This document shows, piece after piece, positions 45,239 through 54,627 of a stretch of 64,000 nucleotides of DNA. This stretch comes from UBA11865 sp963749825 (GTDB lineage Bacteria; Chloroflexota; Anaerolineae; Promineifilales; Promineifilaceae), in NCBI GenBank assembly GCA_963749825.1, contig CAVVOI010000012.1, positions 186,001 through 250,000 of the forward strand, given 5' to 3'. The translations under genes were made by a program, and so were the position numbers. The notes beneath the pieces are model-generated. The model did no database searches. It was not told where the DNA came from and worked only from the letters and a program-made list of their open reading frames with translations. The first letter of the stretch is position 1. Every line of letters begins with the position of its first letter.

Positions 45239-46075
45239 ATGGATGTATACAAAGCACAATTGAAAAACTTGATCATTGATATGGATGGCGTATTATGGCA
45301 TGGCGATCGGCCGGTACCGGGCCTTGAAAAGTTCTTTAATACCCTTCGTCAACTCAATTTTGGATTCGTCCTTGCTACAAATAACGCCACCAAGACAGAA
45401 TCCCAGTACGTAGAAAAATTGGCTAGATTCGGCGTAAAGCTGCCATCGTCTCAAGTTCTCACCTCGTCGGCAGCTACGGCTCGCTATTTAAGCCAACGTT
45501 TTCCCACCGGAACCAAAGCATATGTGATAGGCGAAATCGGCCTCCGGGCCGCTATGGAGGAGCATGGCTTCATCCTCTTGGAAACCGATGATTTTGTTGG
45601 CGCCGATGCTAGATCCGATGTGGTTGTAGTCGGTATGACCCGGCACGCCTGCTATCGTCATCTGGCGAGCGCCGCCTTCTTGATTAATCACGGCGCCTTG
45701 TTTGTAGGCACTAATCCTGATATCACTTTACCGACGGAGATCGGGCCGCTACCCGGTACAGGATCCCTACTGGCCTTCCTGGAAACAGCTACAGGGATCA
45801 AACCAATAGTTATCGGTAAACCGAACAAATCCATGTTTGATGAGGCGCTTCGTAGGCTGAAAGCAAAGCCCGAAGAGACAGCCATGATTGGCGATCGACT
45901 AAATACTGACATCGCAGGCGGTCAACAGGCCGGATTGCGAACAATCCTTCTACTTTCCGGCATTGCTAAAGAAGAAGATTTGTCCAACAGTTCAATTCGA
46001 CCTGACTGGACGTTCACGCATTTAGAACAACTCACAAGCTATCTTCAAGGAAATGGCAAGGTGACAGATCCATGA
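45239..46075 (+). CDS. HAD-superfamily phosphatase, NagD/class IIA type
   Basis: A 278-residue HAD hydrolase. Motif I is IIDMDGVLW (Asp14, Asp16), motif II Thr/Asn in LATNNATKT, motif III Lys in IGKPNKSMF, and motif IV AMIGDRLNTDIAGGQQAGL. The C2a cap lies between motifs II and III. It dephosphorylates small metabolites such as sugar phosphates, nucleotides or p-nitrophenyl phosphate; the substrate is unknown. The stop overlaps the rlmN start by four bases (ATGA), so rlmN is translated together with it. Confidence 0.9.
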   Translation: MDVYKAQLKNLIIDMDGVLWHGDRPVPGLEKFFNTLRQLNFGFVLATNNATKTESQYVEKLARFGVKLPSSQVLTSSAATARYLSQRFPTGTKAYVIGEIGLRAAMEEHGFILLETDDFVGADARSDVVVVGMTRHACYRHLASAAFLINHGALFVGTNPDITLPTEIGPLPGTGSLLAFLETATGIKPIVIGKPNKSMFDEALRRLKAKPEETAMIGDRLNTDIAGGQQAGLRTILLLSGIAKEEDLSNSSIRPDWTFTHLEQLTSYLQGNGKVTDP

Positions 46076-47124
46076 ACGATAAGCTAAATATCTACGATTT
46101 TGATTACCTGACCATGCAGAGCTTCGTGTCGGGATTAGGACAACCGGCTTACCGAACCGATCAATTGTGGCAATGGTTATACTACCATATGGCGACGGAT
46201 TTTTCGACCATGACCAATCTACCGGCTTCGTTCCGAAATGAGCTAAGTTCTACGCTCGAATTTGACCCTTGGTCTCCTGCTGCCGAACAACACTCAAGTG
46301 ATGGTCAAACAAAGAAGGTGCTCTTCAAACTGGAGGACAATAGGTTAATTGAAACAGTATTGATGCGATATGATAAACGACGGACGATTTGCATCAGTAC
46401 TCAAGCTGGTTGCGCGATGGGTTGTGTATTCTGTGCAACCGGACAAATGGGTTTTCAACGGAATTTGTCCGCAGGGGAGATCGTGCAACAGGTCTTATTT
46501 TTTGCCCGTGAATTGGCCGAAGATGGTGAGCGAGTGACTAACGTCGTCATGATGGGTATGGGGGAGCCATTGCATAATTACGATCAAACGTTAACCGCTC
46601 TAGACATACTAATCGATGGCAAAGGTTTAAATCTTGGAGCGCGCAAAATCACTATTTCGACCGTTGGCCTGGTCCCGGCGATGCGTCGATTTGCCGAAGA
46701 AGGCCGGCAGACGCCTCTGGCAGTCTCATTGCATGCCGCAACTGACAGGGAAAGGCAGCGATTGATACCCGTTGCCAAACGTTGGCCGCTGGATGAAGTT
46801 ATGGCAGCCTGCCACTATTATGTGGCCAAAACAGGCCGGCGAATAACTTTCGAATGGGCTTTGATAAGTGGCGAAAATGATAGTCAAGACCAAGCCCGGC
46901 TTCTGGGCCATTTGGTGAAAGGATTATTATGCCACGTCAATTTGATCCCTCTAAATCCAACGGCCGGTTATGGTGGGCAGCCTCCCTCTCGCGACCACGT
47001 GTCCGCATTTCAAGCTGAATTAAACCGCCTTGGCGTGAGCAGTACTGTTCGGGTTAGGCGTGGCATTGATATACAAGCCGGCTGCGGACAGTTACGCGAT
47101 CGAATTGCAGGTAGCCAATCGTAA
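46072..47124 (+). CDS. rlmN: 23S rRNA A2503/tRNA A37 C2-methyltransferase RlmN
   Basis: A 350-residue radical-SAM methyltransferase. The [4Fe-4S] motif is C114-AMG-C118-VF-C121. Other marks are MGMGEPLHNYD (SAM-binding GE motif), LGARKITISTVGLVPAMRRF, SLHAATDRERQRLIP and NLIPLNP. The methyl-carrying Cys is in VRVRRGIDIQAGCGQL near the C-terminus. It methylates C2 of adenosine in 23S rRNA and some tRNAs. It ends three bases before the convergent M23 peptidase gene. Confidence 0.95.
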   Translation: MNDKLNIYDFDYLTMQSFVSGLGQPAYRTDQLWQWLYYHMATDFSTMTNLPASFRNELSSTLEFDPWSPAAEQHSSDGQTKKVLFKLEDNRLIETVLMRYDKRRTICISTQAGCAMGCVFCATGQMGFQRNLSAGEIVQQVLFFARELAEDGERVTNVVMMGMGEPLHNYDQTLTALDILIDGKGLNLGARKITISTVGLVPAMRRFAEEGRQTPLAVSLHAATDRERQRLIPVAKRWPLDEVMAACHYYVAKTGRRITFEWALISGENDSQDQARLLGHLVKGLLCHVNLIPLNPTAGYGGQPPSRDHVSAFQAELNRLGVSSTVRVRRGIDIQAGCGQLRDRIAGSQS

Positions 47125-47127
47125 TTC

Positions 47128-48204
47128 TTAACGCAAATATCCCAAAGGTTCTAGTTGCACATTATAATTGCGAATCTCAAAGTGAAGGTGGGGGCCTGAG
47201 GAACGGCCGGTATTGCCGCTGGCTCCAATGACTGCCCCCTGGGTTACGACCTGCCCAGGATAAACGTTGATCCCGCTTAAATGACCATAATACGTTTCAT
47301 ATCCATTGCCATGGTTGATAACGATTAGATTGCCGTAGCCGTAGACGTTCCAGCCGGCCCAGGTAACCGTGCCCGTATCAGAGGCCAAGACGGCATTGCC
47401 TTCGGGCAATCCAACGTCAACTGCCGGGTGACCATACCAATAATGTTGGGTGATGCGGCGATAGCCAACAGGCCAGATAAAGGTTCCTGTCCCCTGGACC
47501 TGTGGTGCAATCCCCGAGCCAGTCGAGTCAGCAGATCCCGATCGGGAAGGCAATTGCGGCGCTGACCAAAACCACACCTCCCGGACAGCGCCAGGAACCA
47601 TGATCTGGGTTTCCGGGTAAAGACGATAAGGAAATTCAAGATTATTGGGTTCGAAGGCAATAATCTCTTCGACACTAACCCCGTATTGCGAGGCCAATCC
47701 TTCTAACGTGTCACCGTCCCGAACATCGTGGAGAACGCCATCGATCGGCAAAATGGTCAGGACACTACCAACTTGAAGTGCGCTAGCTTCTTCACTTAGA
47801 TAGGCATTCCCACCAAGTAATGTCTCTGGTTTAATGCCAAATTTTTCGGCTATGCCTATGGGAGTATCATTTCTTTCGACGGTATAGGTAATAACCGATT
47901 GGCTTGGCCGTTTGCCCTCGAAAGTAAATGGGTTCAGGTTCGGAGTTAGGCTGTTATCAACAAGGACAGGCACGCCGGATAGATCTAATTTTATCTCACC
48001 TTCATCTGAGTTCAAGCCGGCTTCAAGAAAGCGATCTTCGGATTGTGTCGAAACTGTAGATGCTTCGACATTGGGGGTTAGCTTAACTACAAATAGGCCA
48101 TCTAGCGGCGCTATTTTTACCCCGGCATACAGAAATACAGCCACCACGAGCAACGCCAGGTGACCGCCATATCTGTCCAAAAAAGACCGTTTCTCTTCCT
48201 CCAA
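47128..48204 (-). CDS. LysM-containing M23 metallopeptidase
   Basis: A 358-residue wall hydrolase. An N-terminal membrane helix (about residues 15-33) anchors it. Two LysM domains bind peptidoglycan (YTVERNDTPIGIAEKFGIKP, about 105-150; VRDGDTLEGLASQYGVSVEE, about 155-205). A lysostaphin-type M23 domain follows (about 245-358) with zinc ligands in GHPAVDVGL, and in SGPHLHFEIRN (HxH). It cuts peptide bridges in peptidoglycan outside the membrane. It reads away from rho on the same strand, and the rho terminator lies between them. Confidence 0.93.
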   Translation of the reverse strand: MEEEKRSFLDRYGGHLALLVVAVFLYAGVKIAPLDGLFVVKLTPNVEASTVSTQSEDRFLEAGLNSDEGEIKLDLSGVPVLVDNSLTPNLNPFTFEGKRPSQSVITYTVERNDTPIGIAEKFGIKPETLLGGNAYLSEEASALQVGSVLTILPIDGVLHDVRDGDTLEGLASQYGVSVEEIIAFEPNNLEFPYRLYPETQIMVPGAVREVWFWSAPQLPSRSGSADSTGSGIAPQVQGTGTFIWPVGYRRITQHYWYGHPAVDVGLPEGNAVLASDTGTVTWAGWNVYGYGNLIVINHGNGYETYYGHLSGINVYPGQVVTQGAVIGASGNTGRSSGPHLHFEIRNYNVQLEPLGYLR

Positions 48205-48250
48205 TACATACCTTCCTTGCGACGCAAGATGCTACCACATTAATGTATGG

Positions 48251-48281
48251 CAACAAGAAAGGACCGCTGTAGACGGTCCTT
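48251..48281 (-). terminator. Intrinsic terminator downstream of rho
   Basis: A perfect 8-bp stem (AAGGACCG and CGGTCCTT at 48259-48266 and 48274-48281) with a 7-base loop, followed on the minus strand by the T-rich TCTTGTTG. It lies 92 bases after the rho stop and before the M23 peptidase start at 48204, so it would separate the two transcripts. Confidence 0.7.
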
Positions 48282-48372
48282 CCTCTAAGCTCACATTCAC
48301 TTTTAAGAAACCAAAAACAGGTGGTAAAAGGCGTCAAGATCGCTCGGCCATATAGACCGACCCTCGAAACTA

Positions 48373-49650
48373 CTACATCATATCCCGTGTCAAGGTTTCC
48401 AAGAATTCGTAATTGGTCTTCGTCTCTCGCATTCTCTGCAGGACCGCTCCCGTGGCGCTACTAAGGTCATAACCTGGGGTATCCAAAAGATGGCCCAACA
48501 TTCGGCGCATTGTATAAACACGTTGAAGTTCATCGCCGGAAAGCAATAACTCCTCTCTACGCGTGCTCGAACGCTCGATATCCAAGGCAGGGAATATGCG
48601 CCGTTCTTGTAGCCGGCGGCTCAGCACCAACTCCATGTTACCAGTTCCCTTGAACTCTTCGTAAATGACATCATCCATCCGGCTACCTGTATCGACCAGG
48701 CATGTAGCCATGATCGTCAAACTTCCACCCTCCTCAAGGTTTCTGGCTGCGCCGAAAAATCTCTTGGGTGGATATAATGCAGATGGATCCAAACCACCGG
48801 ATAGAGTCCTGCCGCTTGGAGATACGGTTAAATTGTATGCTCTGGACAAACGGGTGATGGAATCAAGCAAGATAACGACGTCGTAACCTGATTCAACGAG
48901 GCGCTTGGAGCGCGCTAGCGCCATTTCGGCCACCCGGCAATGCTGACGGACTGGTTCGTCAAAGGTCGAACTGATAACCTCGCCATCTACTGAACGTATC
49001 ATGTCAGTCACTTCTTCCGGCCGCTCTCCAATCAGGGCAACCATTAGATGAAGGTCCGAATAATTAGCCGTAATACCATGAGCAATATCTTTTAACACCG
49101 TCGTTTTTCCGGCTTTGGGCGGTGATACGATGAGACCACGTTGCCCGCGTCCAATCGGAGAAACCAGGTCGATCAAGCGTGTGGAAAGGACATTAGGTTC
49201 TTTTTCTAGCCTGATCTTTTCCAGTGGAAAAATGGGTGTCAAAGACTCAAAGCGCGGCCGCCTTTTGGACCTCTCGGGGTCCATGGCATTTACTGCCTCG
49301 ACACGAAGAAGGCTGAAATATTTTTCGTTATCCTTGGGCACTCGCACCTGGCCAACCACCATGTCACCTGTTCTCAAGCCCAAGCGACGAATCTGGGAGT
49401 TCGAAACATAAATATCTTCAGGTCCCGGCAGGTAGTTACGAGAACGCAAAAAGCCCATCGTCTGTTTATCATCCTCGACGACCTCCAAAACACCGCCACG
49501 GAATTCGTTGCCCTGAATTTTTGCCCTACCTCTCATTATTTCATAGATTAGGTCCTGTTTTTTGAGAGATGAGTAACCGGTTACACCCAGATCACGGGCC
49601 ATATCTCGTAAATCATCATTCTTTACTGCTTGCAATTCATTAATATCCAT
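48373..49650 (-). CDS. rho: Transcription termination factor Rho
   Basis: A 425-residue Rho hexamer subunit. N-terminal helix bundle (LQAVKNDDLRDMARDLGV; about 1-45), RNA-binding cold-shock fold (GGVLEVVEDDKQTMGFLRS to about 115), then the RecA-like ATPase with P-loop PPKAGKTT (177-184), Walker B region YDVVILLDSITRLSRAYN, Q-loop SGGLDPSALYPPKRFFGAAR and R-loop region FKGTGNME. It binds nascent RNA and stops transcription. Length is close to the standard 419 residues, and no large insertion domain is present as in some other phyla. Confidence 0.97.
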   Translation of the reverse strand: MDINELQAVKNDDLRDMARDLGVTGYSSLKKQDLIYEIMRGRAKIQGNEFRGGVLEVVEDDKQTMGFLRSRNYLPGPEDIYVSNSQIRRLGLRTGDMVVGQVRVPKDNEKYFSLLRVEAVNAMDPERSKRRPRFESLTPIFPLEKIRLEKEPNVLSTRLIDLVSPIGRGQRGLIVSPPKAGKTTVLKDIAHGITANYSDLHLMVALIGERPEEVTDMIRSVDGEVISSTFDEPVRQHCRVAEMALARSKRLVESGYDVVILLDSITRLSRAYNLTVSPSGRTLSGGLDPSALYPPKRFFGAARNLEEGGSLTIMATCLVDTGSRMDDVIYEEFKGTGNMELVLSRRLQERRIFPALDIERSSTRREELLLSGDELQRVYTMRRMLGHLLDTPGYDLSSATGAVLQRMRETKTNYEFLETLTRDMM

Positions 49651-50077
49651 ACACCATTCTCCAAAATTCGGTGCTCTTGATTACCTTAACTATGGCTGTC
49701 ACCCATCGGGGGGACAATCCTATGCTTCTTATACTTTTGTGTCATATGTCGTGATTACAATTATTGCCAGGCACCTCATTGAGTAATCGTGTCAACAACT
49801 CTGGCAAAAACCCAACAAGAGGAAAGTTTCAGTTTCAATATTGGGTCAACCCGTTGTGCACAATTCACGCCTTATAATTGTCCAACAATTAGAGGCTGAT
49901 TTGGGTGCTCACCAACGAGTAATTTTCGCCGTTTCTTTTCGCCGTTTCGTTGATCAATTAGGGGATTGTAAACAAGCTACCTCAAGGGCAACCAAGTATA
50001 ACATGCCCAGGTATTGGCGTCAATCTCGGACAAGATTTGTTCAATAAATAACAAAACCCAAAAAGGTCAAAATGAAC
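49651..50077. other. Intergenic region between fbp and rho, 427 bases
   Basis: No credible gene. It must hold the rho promoter (minus strand); TATAAG at about 49725-49730 on the minus strand is a possible -10 but has no good -35. A 13-base tandem duplication (TTTTCGCCGTTTC twice, 49923-49935 and 49936-49948) is present. No clear terminator for fbp was found. Confidence 0.5.
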
Positions 50078-51070
50078 TTAGTCGTTGGCGGCGATCAAGA
50101 TTTCTACTTTTTCGACCAGCCGGCGATTTCCAATGAAAAGCGGTGTTCGTTGGTGTAATTTTTCTGGGGTTATATTCATTATAGGCTGGTGACCATCTGA
50201 GGCATAACCACCTGCCTGATCCGCCATAAATGCCAAAGGAGCAGCCTCATAAAGCAAGCGAAGTTTGCCTTCAGGATAATTACTTTGGGCCGGATACATG
50301 AAAACACCACCCAACAATAGATTTCGATGGAAATCGGCCACGAGCGAACCAATATATCGTTCGGATAAGGGCGGCTCTACTTCAGCACCTTTCGATAACC
50401 ACTCTGCGTAGAGTTTTACACCTTCCGTCCAATGATCCTGATAACTATAATTCCCACTAAAATAACGACCGGGCTGCGGTATCTTTATATTTTCATGGGA
50501 GAGCAGAAATTCGCCTAAATCGGGATCTAAGGTAAATCCATGCACACCAGACCCTGTCGTGTAAACCAGCATCGTGCTGGTTCCATAAAGGATGTAACCA
50601 GAAGCGATTAGTTTATTTCCAGGTTGTAGACAATCCTCCAACCGGCCGCGAAGATCCCAGTCCAAACAGCGGTAAATCCCGAAGATCGTTCCAGTACTCA
50701 CATTAACATCGATGTTTGATGACCCATCCAGTGGATCGTAAACAAGCACATAACGACCCTTTTGATAACCGCTGGGTATGGTGATTATCTCTTCGTGTTC
50801 CTCGGAGGCCATGACACATAGTCGGCCCGTGTGATCGCAAAGCTTGGCTATTACTTGGTCAGCATAAATATCCAATTTTTGCTGTTGTTCACCCTGAATG
50901 TTAGTTGAACCCGTCTGGCCTAAAATATCCAATAGCCCAGCTCTTAATGTTTTTGCCGCGATGGCCTTGGCGGCTAAGGCGATGTCATAGAGTAGCGCTG
51001 TAAAGTCCCCAGCAGCATATTCAGGTTGGTTATCCAAAATGAATCGCTCGATGGTAACAATTTTTTCCAT
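50078..51070 (-). CDS. fbp: Fructose-1,6-bisphosphatase class I
   Basis: A 330-residue class I FBPase. The metal and substrate motifs are present: CVMASEEHEEII (Glu ligands), VLVYDPLDGSSNIDVNV (DPLDGSS), GTIFGIYR and KLRLLYEAAPLAFMADQAGG. It hydrolyses fructose-1,6-bisphosphate to fructose-6-phosphate in gluconeogenesis. It lies downstream of cdsA by 14 bases, at the end of the translation and lipid-precursor operon, so it is probably the last gene transcribed from the rpsB direction. Confidence 0.96.
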   Translation of the reverse strand: MEKIVTIERFILDNQPEYAAGDFTALLYDIALAAKAIAAKTLRAGLLDILGQTGSTNIQGEQQQKLDIYADQVIAKLCDHTGRLCVMASEEHEEIITIPSGYQKGRYVLVYDPLDGSSNIDVNVSTGTIFGIYRCLDWDLRGRLEDCLQPGNKLIASGYILYGTSTMLVYTTGSGVHGFTLDPDLGEFLLSHENIKIPQPGRYFSGNYSYQDHWTEGVKLYAEWLSKGAEVEPPLSERYIGSLVADFHRNLLLGGVFMYPAQSNYPEGKLRLLYEAAPLAFMADQAGGYASDGHQPIMNITPEKLHQRTPLFIGNRRLVEKVEILIAAND

Positions 51071-51084
51071 CTTGCCTGATCCTT

Positions 51085-51921
51085 TTAGCTGGCGAACAAG
51101 ATCAGATAATATGCGAAGGCCACAGACCAGATCAGCGAGTCAATCCTATCCAGCGCCCCACCATGACCTGGAAGAAGATTTCCTGAATCTTTAACTCCAA
51201 CGGAACGTTTCAATAGTGAAATGCCCAGATCGCCAGCTGGGCTGACGACAGAAACGAGTAAGCCCAACACTAAGGCTATTACCAAGGACAGATCAAGAAA
51301 AGCGGCAATAAGAACGGTAAACAGCGTGCCAGCAATAATACCTCCCACATAACCTTCCACTGTCTTGTTGGGACTCAATCTTGGCGAAAGCTTGTGCTTG
51401 CCTAAGCTTTTGCCAAATACATAAGCGCCAGAATCCGCTATCCAGGTTCCCAGCATTGCCAGGGCCGTCCAGGCGGCAGCTTGTTCAACGTCCAGTCCAC
51501 GCAGACGGAAAAAATGACTTCCTAGCCAGCCGAGCAAAATGATACCGCTAACCGATGCCACCCAGGAGCCTGTCGCATCTTCGTCCTTTCTCCGTTCATA
51601 AAGCCAAAGAGCATAAAATAGAAGGGCTAGTAAGCCGATGACAAGGGCTGGTGATACCAGGTCAGCTACGACAATCTCTTGCCCGAATAACAGGATTCTG
51701 ACCGGTGTAGGCAATATCCACTGAGCAAACACGATCGGCAATAACAACCCAAAAGGGGTGCGCCAGCCGTATTCAGCCATTAGCTTGGAAAACTCGAAGG
51801 TAGCAATGGTTAACAAGGCAACAAACGGAATGAAATACCACCAACCGCCGAGATAAATCAGCAACAGCGTCAGTGGGCCGAGTGTAAAAACAACCAGGGC
51901 TCGTTTAAGAAGATTCCCCAT
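51085..51921 (-). CDS. cdsA: Phosphatidate cytidylyltransferase
   Basis: A 278-residue membrane enzyme with about eight helices. The CDP-alcohol synthase signature is near the C-terminus: SLLKRSVGVKDSGNLLPGHGG and LDRIDSL. Earlier motifs are WIADSGAYVFGKSLGKHKL and SPNKTVEGYVGG. It makes CDP-diacylglycerol from CTP and phosphatidate. It follows uppS by 13 bases, as in the common frr-uppS-cdsA arrangement. Confidence 0.95.
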   Translation of the reverse strand: MGNLLKRALVVFTLGPLTLLLIYLGGWWYFIPFVALLTIATFEFSKLMAEYGWRTPFGLLLPIVFAQWILPTPVRILLFGQEIVVADLVSPALVIGLLALLFYALWLYERRKDEDATGSWVASVSGIILLGWLGSHFFRLRGLDVEQAAAWTALAMLGTWIADSGAYVFGKSLGKHKLSPRLSPNKTVEGYVGGIIAGTLFTVLIAAFLDLSLVIALVLGLLVSVVSPAGDLGISLLKRSVGVKDSGNLLPGHGGALDRIDSLIWSVAFAYYLILFAS

Positions 51922-51934
51922 CAGCTATCATTAT

Positions 51935-52666
51935 TTAGGATTCTGAAAGCAAACCATAGCGGCGTTCCCTCCGACTATAGGCTTTCAAAGCTTCGTATAA
52001 TTGTTCGCGGCCGAAATCAGGCCAATATTCGTGGGCTCCATAGAATTCGGCATATGCCGCTTGCCAAATGAGAAAATTGCTTACTCTTAGTTCTCCGCTC
52101 GTGCGAATCACCAAATCAGGATCTGGCAAACCGTGGGTGAACAAGTATGAACTGAATAGCTCCTCAGTCAACTCATCCGGCGAAACATCGTCGGCTAACA
52201 TTTTCTGTACTGCATGAAGTATTTCAGCGCGACCCCCGTAATTGAAAGCCACATTAACGATTAAGCGGTCATTGTCTTTTGTTAGATCCAAGGCGTGCAA
52301 AACTTTTTTTTGAAGGTCAGGCGCCACACCGCTTAGGTCTCCAAGATGATGCAAACAAACGCCCTGAGCATGAAGCTCATCCAATTCTTGGTCTAATACG
52401 CGGCGAAATATGCGCATCAAACCCCGAACCTCACTCTCTGGTCTTCCCCAGTTTTCAGTAGAAAAGGCGTAAATTGTTAGGATTTTGATTCCAAACTCCA
52501 CACAAGCATCAATAACCCGGCGGAGATTCTCAACGCCAGCCCTATGCCCGGCCTGGCGTGGCAGATTTCGCTTGCGTGCCCAGCGACCATTTCCATCCAT
52601 GATAATGGCCACATGCGTTGGTATGCTCAATCCTGTTAGATCGAGCGGCTGCTTCTGCCTACTCAT
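51935..52666 (-). CDS. uppS: Undecaprenyl (isoprenyl) diphosphate synthase
   Basis: A 243-residue cis-prenyltransferase. Motifs: HVAIIMDGNGRWARKRNLP (catalytic Asp), GHRAGVENLR, LTIYAFSTENWGRP, VNVAFNYGGRAEI and DPDLVIRTSGELRVSNFL. The C-terminal EFYGAHEYWPDFG is as usual. It makes the lipid carrier for peptidoglycan and for the surface glycans encoded elsewhere in the window. Its ATG follows the frr stop, whose bases form part of its Shine-Dalgarno sequence (TAGGAG). Confidence 0.96.
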   Translation of the reverse strand: MSRQKQPLDLTGLSIPTHVAIIMDGNGRWARKRNLPRQAGHRAGVENLRRVIDACVEFGIKILTIYAFSTENWGRPESEVRGLMRIFRRVLDQELDELHAQGVCLHHLGDLSGVAPDLQKKVLHALDLTKDNDRLIVNVAFNYGGRAEILHAVQKMLADDVSPDELTEELFSSYLFTHGLPDPDLVIRTSGELRVSNFLIWQAAYAEFYGAHEYWPDFGREQLYEALKAYSRRERRYGLLSES

Positions 52667-52672
52667 TGTCTC

Positions 52673-53230
52673 CTAAACTTCCATTATCTCGGCTTCTTTC
52701 TGCTGACCGAGCTCATCTACTTTTTCAGTATACTTATCGGTAAGTTCCTGCAAATCCTCTTGAGATAAGTAAAACTGGTTTTCAGAGATCATTTTCTCAT
52801 CTTTCATATCGCGCAAGTCATTGAGCACGTCGCGACGAACGTTGCGCACGGCAACCTTTGCCTCCTCAACCCGCTTACCCACCAGCCGGCCCAAATCACG
52901 GCGTCTCTCCTCGGTTAAACGTGGAATATTCAGGCGGATGATTTTGCCATCATTGTTTGGCGTTAAACCCAGATCTGATTTTAAGACGGCTCTTTCGATA
53001 GCCGACAATGAATTTTGATCATACGGCCGAATGGCTAGTTGTTGCGGTTCAGGAACAGAAATTGCAGCGATTTGAGTGAGCGGTAATTTTGCACCATACA
53101 TCTCTACTTCGAGTCTGTCGAGTAAATGTGGTGTGGCCCTGCCCGTGCGATATGATTGTAGGTCGGATTCCAGAGTTGTAACGCTTCCACGCATCCGGTT
53201 TTCCGCATCTAATAATAACTCGCGGAGCAT
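52673..53230 (-). CDS. frr: Ribosome recycling factor
   Basis: A 185-residue ribosome recycling factor, exactly the usual length. Start choice: the sequence reads TTG GAG GGA ATG ATG CTC; GGAGG is itself the Shine-Dalgarno sequence, and the second ATG (53230) lies at five bases, so the protein begins MLRELLLDAENRM. Family motifs: SYRTGRATPHLLDRLEVEMYG, ISVPEPQQLAIRPYD and IIRLNIPRLTEERRRDL. It dismantles post-termination ribosomes with EF-G. It stands between pyrH and uppS. Confidence 0.96.
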   Translation of the reverse strand: MLRELLLDAENRMRGSVTTLESDLQSYRTGRATPHLLDRLEVEMYGAKLPLTQIAAISVPEPQQLAIRPYDQNSLSAIERAVLKSDLGLTPNNDGKIIRLNIPRLTEERRRDLGRLVGKRVEEAKVAVRNVRRDVLNDLRDMKDEKMISENQFYLSQEDLQELTDKYTEKVDELGQQKEAEIMEV

Positions 53231-53260
53231 CATTCCCTCCAATTCAGCAGGTGCACAAGC

Positions 53261-53980
53261 CTAAACATTTAGGATTTCTGTACCTACTGCCTTCCCAAGC
53301 ACAAGATCTTTGATACTATTTTCCTGCCACATATTCAATACGATTATTGGCAAATCATTTTCCATACACAATGATATTGCAGTACTATCCATTACACGCA
53401 GGCGCATATTCAGGGCATCAATATAAGATAGTTTATCAAATCGTTTGGCTGTTGGGTCTTCCTCAGGATCCTTGTCGTAGACACCGTCGACTTTCGTGGC
53501 CTTTATTAACACGTCGGCGCCAACTTCCATAGCTCGAAGTGCGCCCGCGGTGTCAGTTGTGAAATAAGGATTGCCTGTGCCACCGCCGAAGATGACCACA
53601 CGGTTTTTCTCTAGATGCCTAGACGCTCTTAAACGAATATAAGGTTCGGCAACCGTTCGCATTTCAATAGCCGTTTGCACCCGGGTGACAATACCCGACC
53701 TTTCTAAAGCATCTTGCAACGCTAAGGCATTCATGACGGTGCCTATCATGCCCATGTGATCGGCCGTAGCTTGTTCCATGCCCTGTTTCACACCCACAGA
53801 ACCACGCCAAAGGTTACCAGCGCCGATGACGATCGCAATTTGAACACCTAACTCATACACGCTTTTGATGATTTCGGCAACCTCTTTTGCCCTGACTGGA
53901 TCAATTCCGAATCCTCCAGGGCCAGCAAGGACCTCTCCGCCCATTTTTAAAAGGACGCGATTAAAGCGAGTGTGGCTCAC
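53261..53980 (-). CDS. pyrH: Uridylate (UMP) kinase
   Basis: A 239-residue bacterial UMP kinase of the amino-acid-kinase fold. GTG at 53980 is chosen as start because AGGAG lies nine bases upstream; a TTG three codons earlier abuts the AGGAG and cannot serve. Motifs: RVLLKMGGEVLAG, IAIVIGAGNLWRG, DHMGMIGTVMNALALQD, GGGTGNPYFTTDTAGALRA and KATKVDGVYDKDP. It phosphorylates UMP to UDP. It lies between tsf and frr as in many bacteria. Confidence 0.96.
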   Translation of the reverse strand: MSHTRFNRVLLKMGGEVLAGPGGFGIDPVRAKEVAEIIKSVYELGVQIAIVIGAGNLWRGSVGVKQGMEQATADHMGMIGTVMNALALQDALERSGIVTRVQTAIEMRTVAEPYIRLRASRHLEKNRVVIFGGGTGNPYFTTDTAGALRAMEVGADVLIKATKVDGVYDKDPEEDPTAKRFDKLSYIDALNMRLRVMDSTAISLCMENDLPIIVLNMWQENSIKDLVLGKAVGTEILNV

Positions 53981-54027
53981 GATGCTCAACTCCTATTCAA
54001 TTATTGGTTATACGAGGTAGTGCAAAG

Positions 54028-54627
54028 CTAAAGCTCTTCACCTAACTCATAGCGAACGAATCGGCGGACGACGATGTTTTCTCCGAGTGTACGAATTGCA
54101 TCGATGATCAAATCCTTGACCTTCTTCTCGTCATCTTTAATAAAAGGCTGTTCAAGCAAACATATTTCTTCGTAATATTTGTTTAATCGACCGCTAACAA
54201 TTTTCTCCACAATATCGGCCGGCTTGCCTTCGGTGGAAGCCTGCTCGCTGAATTCAGCGACCATTAAATCCATCGTTTCTTGTGGGATGTCCTCCGATTG
54301 CACATATACCGGTTCCATTGCAGCAATTTGCAGGACGAGATCATGTGCCAAAGTCTGGAAAATTTCATTATTAGCTACGAAATCACTTTCGCAATTTATC
54401 TCCATCATGACGCCAACCCGTTTCGCCAGGTGGGAATATACTTCGATCACGCCTTCGGTGGCGGTTCGATCGGAACGTTCAGCGGCACGATCTGCGCCTT
54501 TTACTTTCAGTATCTCAGTCGCCTTTTCAAAGTCACCGTCGGTCGCTTCTAGTGCCCGTTTGGCTTCCATCACACCGGCGCCAGTTTCGTTACGCAACTG
54601 CTTGACCATTTCAGTCGTTATCTTCAT
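54028..54627 (-). CDS. tsf: Translation elongation factor Ts
   Basis: A 199-residue EF-Ts, the short form with one C-terminal core domain. ATG at 54627 is chosen (MKITTEMVKQLRNETGAG), with GGAGAAG nine bases upstream; an in-frame TTG at 54645 overlaps this site. The N-terminal UBA-like module (MEAKRALEATDGDFEKA), the loop KGADRAAERSDRTATEG and NCESDFVANNEIFQTLAHDL are typical. It exchanges GDP for GTP on EF-Tu. It follows rpsB as usual. Confidence 0.96.
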   Translation of the reverse strand: MKITTEMVKQLRNETGAGVMEAKRALEATDGDFEKATEILKVKGADRAAERSDRTATEGVIEVYSHLAKRVGVMMEINCESDFVANNEIFQTLAHDLVLQIAAMEPVYVQSEDIPQETMDLMVAEFSEQASTEGKPADIVEKIVSGRLNKYYEEICLLEQPFIKDDEKKVKDLIIDAIRTLGENIVVRRFVRYELGEEL

